Part shown: piece after piece, positions 1 to 8,996 of the stretch
How the letters are laid out: each line of letters opens with the position of its first letter
Numbering within the stretch: the first letter of the stretch is position 1
From: Bacteroidales bacterium
GTDB taxonomy: Bacteria; Bacteroidota; Bacteroidia; Bacteroidales; P3
Assembly (NCBI GenBank): GCA_031263015.1
Contig: JAISGN010000020.1
Span: 1 to 64,000, forward strand
Length of the DNA: 64,000 nucleotides
Direction: 5' to 3'
The notes under the pieces: generated by a model
Told to the model about the DNA's origin: nothing
The model's input: only the letters and a program-made list of their open reading frames with translations
Databases searched by the model: none
Made by a program: the position numbers and the translations under genes

Positions 1-3000
1 GATAGTTTCCACTATATGTATTTATTTTTGTCCAGCAAGTAGGCATTATGTTGGTTCCTGTACCATAGGTATCAAAATTATTGGTGTAAGGAATTGTTGT
101 TATAGCTCCACAAGCAGTAGCAAAGGTAATCTTTCGCCAAGTAGAAATATCTCCATTGCCACAATCAGATTGAACATAGACATCGTAAATTGTACTTGCA
201 GATAAGTTGTATAGAGAAATGAAAGTGTCATAAACAACTTCTAATGTACCTGCGGATGCTGTATCAAAACCTACTTGTCCATAAAGTACATTATAAGATG
301 AAGAAGGATTAGCAACATTCCATGAAACATCTGCTGTAGTTGTAGTAATATTTGAAGTAAAGAGTTCTGTTGGAGGAGGACAGGAAGGTATTAAATCTAT
401 GGTTAAATTATCCATATAACCATAAGCAGAAGTCGTTGTATATCCGTTAAGGAAGGCTATATGCGCTCCCGTATCAGCATAAGAAGCAAAATAAACATCC
501 TGTTCTGTCCATGTTGTCGTTGCATTTAGAGTTGCAATAGTGTCAAATGTAGAAGCGTCGGTAGGATCAGTCATTACACCTACATATAATTTATCTGTAT
601 TATAAGTCCCTTTATACATAAATGTTGCATGCAAAGTATTGATAGGATTTGTTGCTATATCTATTGCCGGCATTACAGCTATATTATATGTTCCTGCTGT
701 TCCTGCATAGAAATATAAGCAATTTCCAGAATAGCCACTGGTAGTGATATAAGGTCTATCTGAACTATATGTATTTATTTTTGTCCAGCAAGAAGGAAGT
801 ATAGTGGTTCCTGTACCATAAGTATCAAAGTTGTCTGTATAAGGTATAGGTAAAGGACCACTTGGTGTGGTAAATACCGCAGTAGGTCCAAAATCAGTTG
901 TATCGCTTCCACAAATAGCTCTTATCGTATATATGTAATCCCTACAAGGCATTAATCCCGTAAGTGAAATAGGGGAAGAAGTCGCATCAACATAATTTTG
1001 AGTAGTTCCGTTCCATTCCAAATAAAGTACCTGGTAAGAATCTGCTCCTGTTGATTCCCATGTAATATCAGCGGAAGAATGTGTTATATTTTCTGCCGTA
1101 ACAGTAGGAATAGCACAAGAAACTGTTCCAAAAGAAATATTATCAATAGCTGCACCTGTATTCGTATAATAGCTATAATGAGCAAAAATAAGCCTCTTCA
1201 CACCTGTTAATCCTGCAGGTAATTGAAGAGAATCTGTTGCCCATGATGCACTATTATAAGAAAATCCTAAATTTTGAACCATAGGTTGAGAAGAATCGCT
1301 ATTAGCGACAGGCAATCCTGTTGGAACATCAGGAATAGGGTAAGTTGTATCAGCTAAATAAACAGATATTCTATCATAAACACCTGTTCCTTCTTGATAA
1401 CCCTGACAAATATAATCGTATTTTACGTTATATATTGTTGTAGGGTCAGAACCAAAGTCAAAATCACGATAATAATAGATATACGAAGGATTGTTAATCG
1501 TGTAACTACTTCTCGTTGCGCCATTATCGGCAGAAGTATAAACAGATTTAGACCCGGCAGATGTCGTGCCATTACCTGATGCCGTACCAATAGTCCATAC
1601 ATGAGGACGATTAGATACAGTTCTCCATGCAGTTGCTTCGGAAGCATTAGATGCTGTGTCCTCAAAACTATAAGAGTAAGGAAGCGTTGCAGGTGGAGCC
1701 ATAGTATTAAATGTCGTCATAGCCCAAGTAGCATCACCTAATGTACAAGCAATACGTACCCATACATTATAAGTTGTATTAGGAGATAGTCCGGCAATAT
1801 TGAATGTATCATTTGTAATAGAAGCAATTGTGCCATTAGAAGGGTCTGTTACTGTACTTGCTTCACCATATGAATATTCCCACTGAGTAGCATTCTCATC
1901 AGAATAGGAAAATGTAATATCAGCAGTGGTTGATGTTACAGCAAGCGGAGTTAAATCTGTTACAAATCCGCAATCACTTCCTATAATAGAGATGTTGTCT
2001 ATTGCGACTGCAGGAGGTGTTCCCAATGAACCATCGTTACGCCATAGAAAGACTAATTGCTTTACCTGATTTGAATATTCGGATGGGTCTAACATAAACG
2101 AAGCGTGTTGCCAAGTACTTTGTTGGTTCAGATTTGTTGCTATTTCATATTGACTGGAAGGATAGGCACCAGAAGGTATCTCTACATTCGTAGGAAGCAT
2201 ATATACATTAAGGAAATCATAAATAGATTCTCCTTCTGCTTTCCAATCAAAAGAAAAGTTATATCCTGCATATTGACCGAAATCAACTATAGCATAGGCA
2301 TAAGCATAGGTAAGGGTGCTAATAGTATAAGAATTTGTTACTCCATTATCATTAGAGATATACATAGAATTACCCGTATTGCCTGTTGCATTGCCGATAA
2401 ACCAAGCATTAACAGTAGAAGTTGTAAATTGCCACTCCGAAACATTTGTCGTATCTTCAAAGTCTTGAGTATATGGTAACGTTACAGTAGCAGGAATAGT
2501 TAGTGTAATAGTATCAGTCCAGTTTCCTCCGCAAGCAGATTGCATTGCAAAAGTATATGTTGCACCTACTGTTAAACCTGAAATTATATAAGGAAAATCA
2601 GTCGCCATAACAGGAATTGCAGATTGTGTAGAAGGGTCAAATGGTGTTGTTGATGTTTCCGCATAAACAATATTCCAGCCTTCTGCAGGAGCAGAACCAG
2701 ATGTTGTATCCCAACTAACTATTGCAGAAGCATTAGAACCTGCACCAACACTGAATCCATATACATCAGGGCAAGCAGGAAGAGGGCTTACTTCCACATC
2801 ATCCAAGTAAAGATATGTTGTATGTCCTCCAAAGTCCGTAGATAAAGCAATGTATCTTCCCGGATTAGAAGGGTCAGCAGGCACATAAGAAGATAAAGGA
2901 ACTTCTCTGTCTTGCCATGTATTTATAGCATCTATATTCTGCAAAGAACCAACAGGAACAAATGTACTCCAGTCTCTCGGATCAGTCATTACTCCTACTT

Positions 3001-6000
3001 GAATACCTCCTGTTAAGTAAGAAGTGCTTGTGTAGTAAAGTTTGAATTTCACTCTTAATGTAGTTATATCCATAGAAGCATCTAATGCAGGCAGTATTGC
3101 CGTTGTGTGAGTACCGGAAGTAGATGCACCATAGAAATACATAGCTTGAGTGCCTGATGAAGCATACGATGTATTAATATAAGGATAATACTGCGTAGCA
3201 TAATTGGTGTTTCTCTTCCAACAAGAAGGAATAGATGAAAGGTTACCCCCACTTGGACTATTGTCAAAATTTTCAATATAAGGTGAGGTTTCTGTTATTA
3301 TTAAACCTGTACATTCTGTTGTAAAATCTTGAGTTACCCAGTCGCTTATATCCTCGCCCAATACATCTCCACTTCCGCAAACTGCACGTACTCTAACATT
3401 GTAATTTGTATTTGCCATTAAGCCTGTAATGGTATAGAATGTATCAAATACCGTATTAGATATAACATCTGTCGATGTCCAAGAATCTACTGTGTCTGCT
3501 TTGTATTCTACCAACCATGAATTATGTATTGTTGCTCCTTGCCAGCTTACAGTTGCTCCTTCGGAAGTTATATCTACAATATTACATTCGGTAACAGCCG
3601 GACAATTAGGAATAAGACTTATTTCTACATCATCCAAGTAAAGATATGTTGTATGTCCTCCAAAGTCAGTAGATAAAGCAATGTATCTTCCAGGATTAGA
3701 AGGGTCAGTAGGCACGTAAGAAGATAGAAGAACTTCTCTGTCTTGCCATGTATTTGTAGCATCTATATTCTGTAACGAACCAACAGGAACAAAGGTACTC
3801 CAATCAGCAGGATTAGTCATTACTCCTACTTGAATACCTCCTGTAAGATATGTCAAACTTGTGTAGTAAAGTTTGAATTTTACTCTTAATGTTGTTATAT
3901 CAATAGTAGAATCTAATGGAGGCATTACTGCCGTTGTGTGAGTACCCGAAGTAGATGCACCATAGAAATGCAGAGCGTTAGTACCAGATGAAGCATACGC
4001 TGTATTAATATAAGGATAATAAGCAACAGAATAATTTGTGTTCCTTGTCCAGCAATTAGGAAAAGCATCTATATTAGCCCCGCTTTGATAAGAATCAAAG
4101 TTATTTCCATAAGGTAACGTAAGTATATCTCCGCAGACTGTAATAATATTTATTGTTCTCCAATTACTAAAATCTGTTCCTGATACATCTCCTGTTCCAC
4201 AGACTGTACGCACCCTTACATTATAAACACTGCTCGGCTCTAAACCTGTTATGTCATAAGTGGTATCATTTACAGTTACAGAAACAACCGATGCGTCGCC
4301 CCAATCATCAATATTGTTTAATTTATATTGCACAAACCATTCGCTTTGATTTGTATTTGAAGCCCAGTTTATTGTTGCAGAAGTTGTAGTAACATTTATT
4401 GTATCCAAATTGGCAACAGGAGAACAAGATGGTATCTGTTGCACAGTTACATCATCCAACCAATAATACCAATTACTAGCTCCTTGATTTTGTCTGAATG
4501 CAATTTGTTTTATATCGGCAGGAACAGTAGAAAGGACAACTTCATGTTCTAACCATGTAGTATTGATGTCATCAAATGTTTCTACTGCAACAAAACTTGT
4601 TAAATCATTAGGATCACTATAATAACCTACCGAAAATGTTCCGGATGAGGCACCTTCTCTGCGTAACCAGAAATTAACTTGCAATGTATTTATATCTTCG
4701 GCAAACACAGGAGAAACCAATGTCAATGAAGCACTATTTGAAAAATACATTGATCCCGGAGAAGAATGAGAATAATTGTTATTAAGATAAGGATTGGATG
4801 TTGATACAGCATTACTGTTGAATCTGGTCCAGCAAGGCACAAATGCGCTCGCCCCTGTACCATAAGTATCAAAACTCTCGGTAAAATCACCATCGGTTAC
4901 AATACTATAAGGCAAACATTCTGTTGTGAAATCTCGAGTTACCCAGTCGCTTATATCTTCGCCCAATACATCTCCACCTCCACAAATTGCACGTACTCTA
5001 ACATTGTAAGTTTCATTTGTCGCTAAACCTGTAAAGGTGTAGAATGTATCCGATACCGTATTAGATATAACATCTGTGGATTCCCAAGAAGCAACAGTAT
5101 CTGCTTTGTATTCTACCAACCATGAATTATGTGCTGTTGCCCCTTGCCAGATTACAGTTGCTCCATCAGAGGTTATATCTATAACATTACATTCGGTAAC
5201 AGCTGTACAGTTTGGAATAAGACTTATCTCTACATCATCCATATTAAGATATGTTGCATGTCCTCCAAAGTCAGTAGATAAAGCAATGTATCTTCCGGGA
5301 TTAGAAGGGTCAGTAGGCACGTAAGAAGATAGAAGAACTTCTCTGTCTTGCCATGTATTTATAGCATCTATATTCTGCAACGAACCAATAGGAACAAATG
5401 TACTCCAATCAGCAGGATCAGTCATTACTCCTACTTGAATACCTCCTGTAAGATATGACAAACTTGTATAATGCAGTTTGAATTTTACTCTTAATGTTGT
5501 TATATCAATAGAAGGATCTATTGGAGGCATTACTGCCGTTGTATGAGTACCGGAAGTAGATGACCCATAGAAATACATAGATTGTCCGCCTGAATATGAA
5601 GCTGTCGTACGGACATACGGGTAATACTGCGTAGTATAATTTGTGTTTCTCGTCCAGCAAATAGGTAATGCAGAAAGGTTAGACCCGCTTGGGCAATTAT
5701 CAAAATTTTCAATATAAGGTGTATTGGATGTTATTATTAAATCAATACAAGGTGTTATAAAGTTAAGAGATACCCATTCAGAAACATCTGTTCCTACAAC
5801 ATCTCCTCCACCGCAAACTTCTCTTATTCGCACATCATAAGCCGTTTGAGGATTAAGTGACTCAATAGTAAAGAATGTATCGGAAAGTGTTTCAGTAATA
5901 ACAGCACCGCTTTGGTCATCCCAATTGGTAACAGAAGAAGGCTTGTACTGAATCTCAAAATAGTAAGTAGAACTTTGTGGCGTCCATGATATATCAGCCG

Positions 6001-6601
6001 TATAAGCAGTAATATTAGAAGATGTAAGATCTAATGGTTTCACACAAGCGGGCACTTCCATAATAGTAAAATCATCTACATATACGTAATACTGATAAGT
6101 TCCACTATACTTGATAGCAACATACTTAACTGTATCTCCCAATACCATTTCTACAACATTATTATCAGAAAATGATGTATTAGTAGGATGAAATGGTGTC
6201 TGCCAAGTGAAAGATGTATAAGCACTATCAGTAGTAGAAACGCCTATACTTAATTGGTCTGAACCGGATGCAGTAGAAATTGCATAATAAAACCTAAGCA
6301 ACTTATTAGTGCCACCAAAATCTAATTCGGGAGTAATAAGATATTGCTCTGTTAAACACCCAGAGCCAGAATACGAACTAAATCTAAAAGATTGGGTTCC
6401 TGTACGCTTGCTCGTTGTAGATAAAGACATAGTGTTACTACAAGTACCAGCTGTTGCACCATCATTATAGTACATTGTCCAGCCTGTAGGTGGAAGGGCT
6501 GTCCCTTCAAATCCCTCTTCAAGAGGGAAAATAGACACTCCTTGTGTCCATCCCTGAATGGCAAACATTATTGCCATCAGAAAAAACAGTAATCGTTTCA
6601 T
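1..6601 (-). CDS. Giant secreted adhesin-like protein, cleaved-adhesin and fibronectin III modules (3' end outside window)
   Basis: The frame is open from the ATG at 6601 to the left edge, about 2,200 codons; the stop and C-terminus lie outside the window. Residues 1-20 form a signal peptide (MKRLLFFLMAIMFAIQGWTQ). The rest alternates a roughly 170-residue beta-rich module of the cleaved-adhesin/MAM-like type (opens PYxxxFD, then a Cys-Trp about 20 residues on, later GVMTDP) with a fibronectin type III module of about 95 residues (ends near VRxxCGGGD). Pairs start near residues 25, 294, 574, 830, 1107, 1377, 1647 and 1917, and a ninth begins near 2168. The N-terminus closely matches that of the protein at 21662, which ends in a type IX sorting tail; export by type IX secretion to the surface is therefore inferred, not seen. 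Ligand unknown. I read the first 740 codons, long stretches further on and the left end, and found no in-frame stop. Confidence 0.9.
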   Translation of the reverse strand, partial: MKRLLFFLMAIMFAIQGWTQGVSIFPLEEGFEGTALPPTGWTMYYNDGATAGTCSNTMSLSTTSKRTGTQSFRFSSYSGSGCLTEQYLITPELDFGGTNKLLRFYYAISTASGSDQLSIGVSTTDSAYTSFTWQTPFHPTNTSFSDNNVVEMVLGDTVKYVAIKYSGTYQYYVYVDDFTIMEVPACVKPLDLTSSNITAYTADISWTPQSSTYYFEIQYKPSSVTNWDDQSGAVITETLSDTFFTIESLNPQTAYDVRIREVCGGGDVVGTDVSEWVSLNFITPCIDLIITSNTPYIENFDNCPSGSNLSALPICWTRNTNYTTQYYPYVRTTASYSGGQSMYFYGSSTSGTHTTAVMPPIDPSIDITTLRVKFKLHYTSLSYLTGGIQVGVMTDPADWSTFVPIGSLQNIDAINTWQDREVLLSSYVPTDPSNPGRYIALSTDFGGHATYLNMDDVEISLIPNCTAVTECNVIDITSDGATVIWQGATAHNSWLVEYKADTVASWESTDVISNTVSDTFYTFTGLATNETYNVRVRAICGGGDVLGEDISDWVTRDFTTECLPYSIVTDGDFTESFDTYGTGASAFVPCWTRFNSNAVSTSNPYLNNNYSHSSPGSMYFSNSASLTLVSPVFAEDINTLQVNFWLRREGASSGTFSVGYYSDPNDLTSFVAVETFDDINTTWLEHEVVLSTVPADIKQIAFRQNQGASNWYYWLDDVTVQQIPSCSPVANLDTINVTTTSATINWASNTNQSEWFVQYKLNNIDDWGDASVVSVTVNDTTYDITGLEPSSVYNVRVRTVCGTGDVSGTDFSNWRTINIITVCGDILTLPYGNNFDSYQSGANIDAFPNCWTRNTNYSVAYYPYINTAYASSGTNALHFYGASTSGTHTTAVMPPLDSTIDITTLRVKFKLYYTSLTYLTGGIQVGVMTNPADWSTFVPVGSLQNIDATNTWQDREVLLSSYVPTDPSNPGRYIALSTDFGGHTTYLYLDDVEISLIPNCPAVTECNIVDITSEGATVSWQGATIHNSWLVEYKADTVDSWTSTDVISNTVFDTFYTITGLMANTNYNVRVRAVCGSGDVLGEDISDWVTQDFTTECTGLIITETSPYIENFDNSPSGGNLSSIPSCWKRNTNYATQYYPYINTSYASSGTQAMYFYGASTSGTHTTAILPALDASMDITTLRVKFKLYYTSTSYLTGGIQVGVMTDPRDWSTFVPVGSLQNIDAINTWQDREVPLSSYVPADPSNPGRYIALSTDFGGHTTYLYLDDVEVSPLPACPDVYGFSVGAGSNASAIVSWDTTSGSAPAEGWNIVYAETSTTPFDPSTQSAIPVMATDFPYIISGLTVGATYTFAMQSACGGNWTDTITLTIPATVTLPYTQDFEDTTNVSEWQFTTSTVNAWFIGNATGNTGNSMYISNDNGVTNSYTISTLTYAYAYAIVDFGQYAGYNFSFDWKAEGESIYDFLNVYMLPTNVEIPSGAYPSSQYEIATNLNQQSTWQHASFMLDPSEYSNQVKQLVFLWRNDGSLGTPPAVAIDNISIIGSDCGFVTDLTPLAVTSTTADITFSYSDENATQWEYSYGEASTVTDPSNGTIASITNDTFNIAGLSPNTTYNVWVRIACTLGDATWAMTTFNTMAPPATLPYSYSFEDTASNASEATAWRTVSNRPHVWTIGTASGNGTTSAGSKSVYTSADNGATRSSYTINNPSYIYYYRDFDFGSDPTTIYNVKYDYICQGYQEGTGVYDRISVYLADTTYPIPDVPTGLPVANSDSSQPMVQNLGFSYNSASWATDSLQLPAGLTGVKRLIFAHYSYYTNTGAAIDNISFGTVSCAIPTVTAENITHSSADITWESTGADSYQVLYLEWNGTTQNYVDATSSPISLTGLMPCRDYIYTIRAICGSDTTDFGPTAVFTTPSGPLPIPYTDNFDTYGTGTTILPSCWTKINTYSSDRPYITTSGYSGNCLYFYAGTAGTYNIAVMPAIDIATNPINTLHATFMYKGTYNTDKLYVGVMTDPTDASTFDTIATLNATTTWTEQDVYFASYADTGAHIAFLNGYTTTSAYGYMDNLTIDLIPSCPPPTELFTSNITTTTADVSWNVANPSSSYNVLYGQVGFDTASAGTLEVVYDTFISLYNLSASTIYDVYVQSDCGNGDISTWRKITFATACGAITTIPYTNNFDTYGTGTNIMPTCWTKINTYSGNY
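2779..5730 (-). repeat. Near-identical intragenic module duplications
   Basis: Three stretches of the giant adhesin gene are much closer to each other at the DNA level than the other modules: about 4915-5730, about 3296-4110 (both a fibronectin III plus cleaved-adhesin pair) and about 2779-3290 (the adhesin module only). For example, AGATATGTTGTATGTCCTCC or a one-base variant occurs near 2813, 3642 and 5247, and AATACATCTCCAC occurs near 3361 and 4965. This points to recent unequal recombination inside the gene. Confidence 0.85.
6493..6528 (-). repeat. Two adjacent perfect hairpins in the 5' coding region
   Basis: GAAGGGCTGTCCCTTC (6493-6508) and TCCCTCTTCAAGAGGGA (6512-6528) are consecutive inverted repeats with 6-bp and 8-bp perfect arms. 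They lie at codons 25-37 of the giant adhesin gene and encode part of the start of the mature protein (FPLEEGFEGTALP). In the mRNA they could fold just after the signal-peptide codons. Confidence 0.7.
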
Positions 6602-6670
6602 TTTTTAATAGTGTTAGTTAAACTTAAATTTAATTATTCTGAATTTATATATCATTCCAATTAAAGCGCT

Positions 6671-6678
6671 CAAATATA
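6671..6678 (-). promoter_or_regulatory. Putative promoter -7 box of the giant adhesin gene
   Basis: The minus strand reads TATATTTG, which fits the Bacteroidota TAnnTTTG box, 70 bases before the ATG at 6601. I see no clear -33 TTTG at the right distance. From 6679 to 6942 the sequence is AT-rich and I recognise nothing else in it. Confidence 0.45.
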
Positions 6679-6942
6679 CAAAAAAATTCTTATGTGCCAA
6701 TACATTTTTAATAAAAAAATAAAATTTATTAACTCTTCACAAGAGTAATCTCCTTATTTACAATGAATTAAATACAATGGCAAAATATAATAACAAAATG
6801 CAATTTTGCCTTGTTTTTACTCTAAAATACCAAAAGATTATGCCGAAAACAGAAAAAATGTGCAAATTTATTTTGAATTATATCAATGTTAATTCTACTG
6901 ATTCTTTTTTATCTATAATCAATCTCTGATATGGACAAAATA

Positions 6943-7037
6943 AAAGGCTGTTTCATTTTTCTAAAACGGCGTTTCATTTTCACCAAACAGCCTTTCATTT
7001 TGATGAAACAGCGTTTTATTTTTTCAATACGGGCTTT
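6943..7037. repeat. 21-bp-period intergenic repeat array 1
   Basis: Cores AAAGGCTGTTT, AAACGGCGTTT, AAACAGCCTTT and AAACAGCGTTT, then a decayed fifth copy, recur every 21 bp with 10-bp spacers such as CATTTTTCTA and CATTTTCACC. The array sits between the divergent giant adhesin gene and the small membrane protein gene. Confidence 0.9.
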
Positions 7038-7073
7038 TGATGCAACGATATTAGATTAATTGCTGATTTTTTG

Positions 7074-7082
7074 TACTTTTGC
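7074..7082 (+). promoter_or_regulatory. Promoter -7 box for the 7108-8895 genes
   Basis: TACTTTTGC fits the TAnnTTTGC box and lies 25 bases before the ATG at 7108. It argues against the upstream in-frame ATG at 7060, which precedes the promoter. A -33 element at the usual distance is not clear. Confidence 0.7.
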
Positions 7083-7107
7083 AGCCTTAAAACCAAGTAA
7101 TAACGTT

Positions 7108-7398
7108 ATGGATAAAAACCTCAAAAATTTATTCGGAATAGTTGTCGCAGCGATTCTTATTGTCGCAATGCAGATTGTTCAATCGGGCAGCCCCGTGCCA
7201 AGTTTCAAATTCTGGATATGCTTCAGCGTTGTAGTAGCAGCACTGATTTACATCGTCATCGCTTCTTTCGCATTGGCGAAAGGCTTGCGTATGGCACGCA
7301 AACAAGTTGCCAAACTCAATAAACAACTATCCGAATGCGAGATTAAGGCAAAACAGGACAACAAAGAGCCGCATCAATCCATAGAAACAGAGCAATAA
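7108..7398 (+). CDS. Small two-helix membrane protein of unknown function
   Basis: A protein of 96 residues starting MDKNLKNLFGIV. Two hydrophobic segments (about residues 7-25 and 32-54) are followed by a charged C-terminal tail with coiled-coil character (RKQVAKLNKQLSECEIKAKQ). I chose the ATG at 7108 because an upstream in-frame ATG at 7060 lies before the promoter box at 7074-7082. It is the first gene of a compact set: the next gene starts one base after its stop, and dapF follows that. I do not recognise the family. The partner position suggests that it acts with the membrane protein encoded next, but that is only inferred from adjacency. Confidence 0.75.
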   Translation: MDKNLKNLFGIVVAAILIVAMQIVQSGSPVPSFKFWICFSVVVAALIYIVIASFALAKGLRMARKQVAKLNKQLSECEIKAKQDNKEPHQSIETEQ

Positions 7399-7399
7399 A

Positions 7400-8104
7400 A
7401 TGAAGAAACACGACATCATTTTCATAGTTTCGGCAATCGTCATCGTTCTTGCCTTCTTTTGCATTACGCCTTTGAACGATTGGTTTAGCGAATGGAGCAA
7501 AGCAAAAGACGGACGCTACTTTGTGCTGGCTTTTTTGAAGTTCGGCGTTTTGGCAACAGCAGGTGAATGCATCGGATTGAGGATTGCAAAAGGCAAATAC
7601 AACGAAAAAGGCTTCGGAGTAATGCCTCGTTTTATTGTTTGGGGCATTCTCGGCGTTGGAATCTCTACTGCGATGAGTGTTTTCGCAGGCGGCACATTCG
7701 GATTCCTGCATTATTGCGGTCTTGACTTGAATCCTGCCGATATTGCCAACGAATGTTTCGGTAATCAATTGATATATGCGTTTAGTGTGTCGGTTCTGAT
7801 GAATACTTTCTTTGCTCCCGTTTTTATGACGGTGCATAAGATTACCGATACGCACATTCTGGAACATCAAGGCACGATAAGAGGTTTTTTTAAGCCCATT
7901 GCATTCGGCAGAATCCTTAAAAACCTGAACTGGGACGTGCAATGGAATTTTGTTTTTAAGAAAACAATACCTTTTTTCTGGTATCCGGCTCACACAATCA
8001 CCTTTATGTTGCCGTCAGAGTACAGAGTATTGTTTGCAGCCTTGCTCGGCGTGGCATTAGGGCTGATACTCTCAATAGCGAATCTTAAAAAATCAAAATC
8101 ATAG
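7400..8104 (+). CDS. Membrane protein resembling Mpv17/PMP22
   Basis: A protein of 234 residues with four or five hydrophobic segments. The C-terminal part (residues about 180-228: NFVFKKTIPFFWYPAHTITF, then LPSEYRVLFAALLG and LILS) resembles the C-terminal signature of the eukaryotic Mpv17/PMP22 family, in which an aromatic-rich WPxxQxxNF stretch is followed by VPxxYR and a last helix ending in LS. The midsection (residues about 45-62) has a Gly-Glu-Cys-Ile stretch at the place where the family usually has a Gly-Asp helix start. Mpv17-like proteins are small inner-membrane proteins of uncertain channel function. The assignment rests on my recognition of short motifs and is tentative. It is probably cotranscribed with the gene before it (1-base gap) and dapF after it (5-base gap). 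Confidence 0.6.
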   Translation: MKKHDIIFIVSAIVIVLAFFCITPLNDWFSEWSKAKDGRYFVLAFLKFGVLATAGECIGLRIAKGKYNEKGFGVMPRFIVWGILGVGISTAMSVFAGGTFGFLHYCGLDLNPADIANECFGNQLIYAFSVSVLMNTFFAPVFMTVHKITDTHILEHQGTIRGFFKPIAFGRILKNLNWDVQWNFVFKKTIPFFWYPAHTITFMLPSEYRVLFAALLGVALGLILSIANLKKSKS

Positions 8105-8109
8105 CAGTC

Positions 8110-8895
8110 ATGAAGGTTGCATTCTCAAAGTATCAGGCGACGGGAAATGATTTCATTCTGATAGATAATCGCAATCATCAATTTAAAGCCGCTGAAGAAA
8201 ACATCCGAAGGCTGTCCGACCGCCATTTTGGCATAGGTGCTGACGGCGTTATAGTATTGCAGTCGGCTCAAAGCAAGGATTATGATTTTGAAATGAAGTT
8301 TTATAATCCCGATGGCTCGTCTGATATGTTTTGTGGCAACGGCGGCAGATGTATTGTGGCGTTTGCGAGAGATTTAGGCTTGATTTCGGATAAATGTTGC
8401 TTGCTTTCGCCCGACGGAAAGCACGTAGCATTTATACGAAACAATGTTGTAAGATTGTCAATGAACAATCCGTCCGAAATAAAGCAATATTCGGATGGAT
8501 GGTTCATCAATACGGGAACGCAGCACTTCGTAAAATTTGTTGAAGATGCAGATGCAACAGATGTTTATGAGCAAGGGCGGCAATTACGTTATGATTCAAG
8601 ATTTGCAAATCAGGGAGGCACAAATGCAAACTTCGTTTCGCCTGCCTTTTGCGGCATACAATTGCGAACTTATGAGCGAGGCGTGGAATCGGAAACCCTT
8701 TCCTGCGGCACAGGAGTAACAGCGGCGGCAGTGATTTATGCTTTGGTCAATAATTTATCAGACAATATTAAGATGAAAGTATATACCAAAGGCGGGGAAT
8801 TGGCTGTTCGTATGCTCAATACTGCTCAAAAAATCACTGATGTTTCGCTTGAAGGCACGGCTATCAAAGTTTTCAGTGGCGAGATAGAGTTGTAA
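8110..8895 (+). CDS. dapF: Diaminopimelate epimerase
   Basis: DapF interconverts LL- and meso-diaminopimelate in the lysine and peptidoglycan pathway, in the cytoplasm. The 261-residue length is normal. Both catalytic cysteines are present: Cys75 in FCGNGGRC and Cys199 in SCGTGVTAAA. The N-terminal FSKYQATGNDFILID is a family hallmark. The gene follows the Mpv17-like gene after five bases and ends just before a strong hairpin terminator at 8941-8980. Grouping of dapF with two membrane proteins of unknown role may only reflect a shared promoter. Confidence 0.97.
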   Translation: MKVAFSKYQATGNDFILIDNRNHQFKAAEENIRRLSDRHFGIGADGVIVLQSAQSKDYDFEMKFYNPDGSSDMFCGNGGRCIVAFARDLGLISDKCCLLSPDGKHVAFIRNNVVRLSMNNPSEIKQYSDGWFINTGTQHFVKFVEDADATDVYEQGRQLRYDSRFANQGGTNANFVSPAFCGIQLRTYERGVESETLSCGTGVTAAAVIYALVNNLSDNIKMKVYTKGGELAVRMLNTAQKITDVSLEGTAIKVFSGEIEL

Positions 8896-8940
8896 ATAGT
8901 TCTTTTGCTGTAAAGCCACCACGAAACGACATATTATAAT

Positions 8941-8980
8941 AATAAAAGCGGCTCTTAATAAATTAAAAGCCGCTTTTATT
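8941..8980. terminator. Bidirectional terminator between dapF and the MFS gene
   Basis: AATAAAAGCGGCT (8941-8953) pairs perfectly over 13 bp with AGCCGCTTTTATT (8968-8980), with a T-rich tail on both strands. The two flanking genes converge on it. Confidence 0.9.
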
Positions 8981-8996
8981 TTATTATTATTTGATT

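Noticed and set aside
1..6601. Region read as non-coding or a pseudogene with only short frames
   Set aside because: The minus-strand frame is open from 6601 to the left edge; the stop codon is simply outside the window, and repeated modules translate in register.
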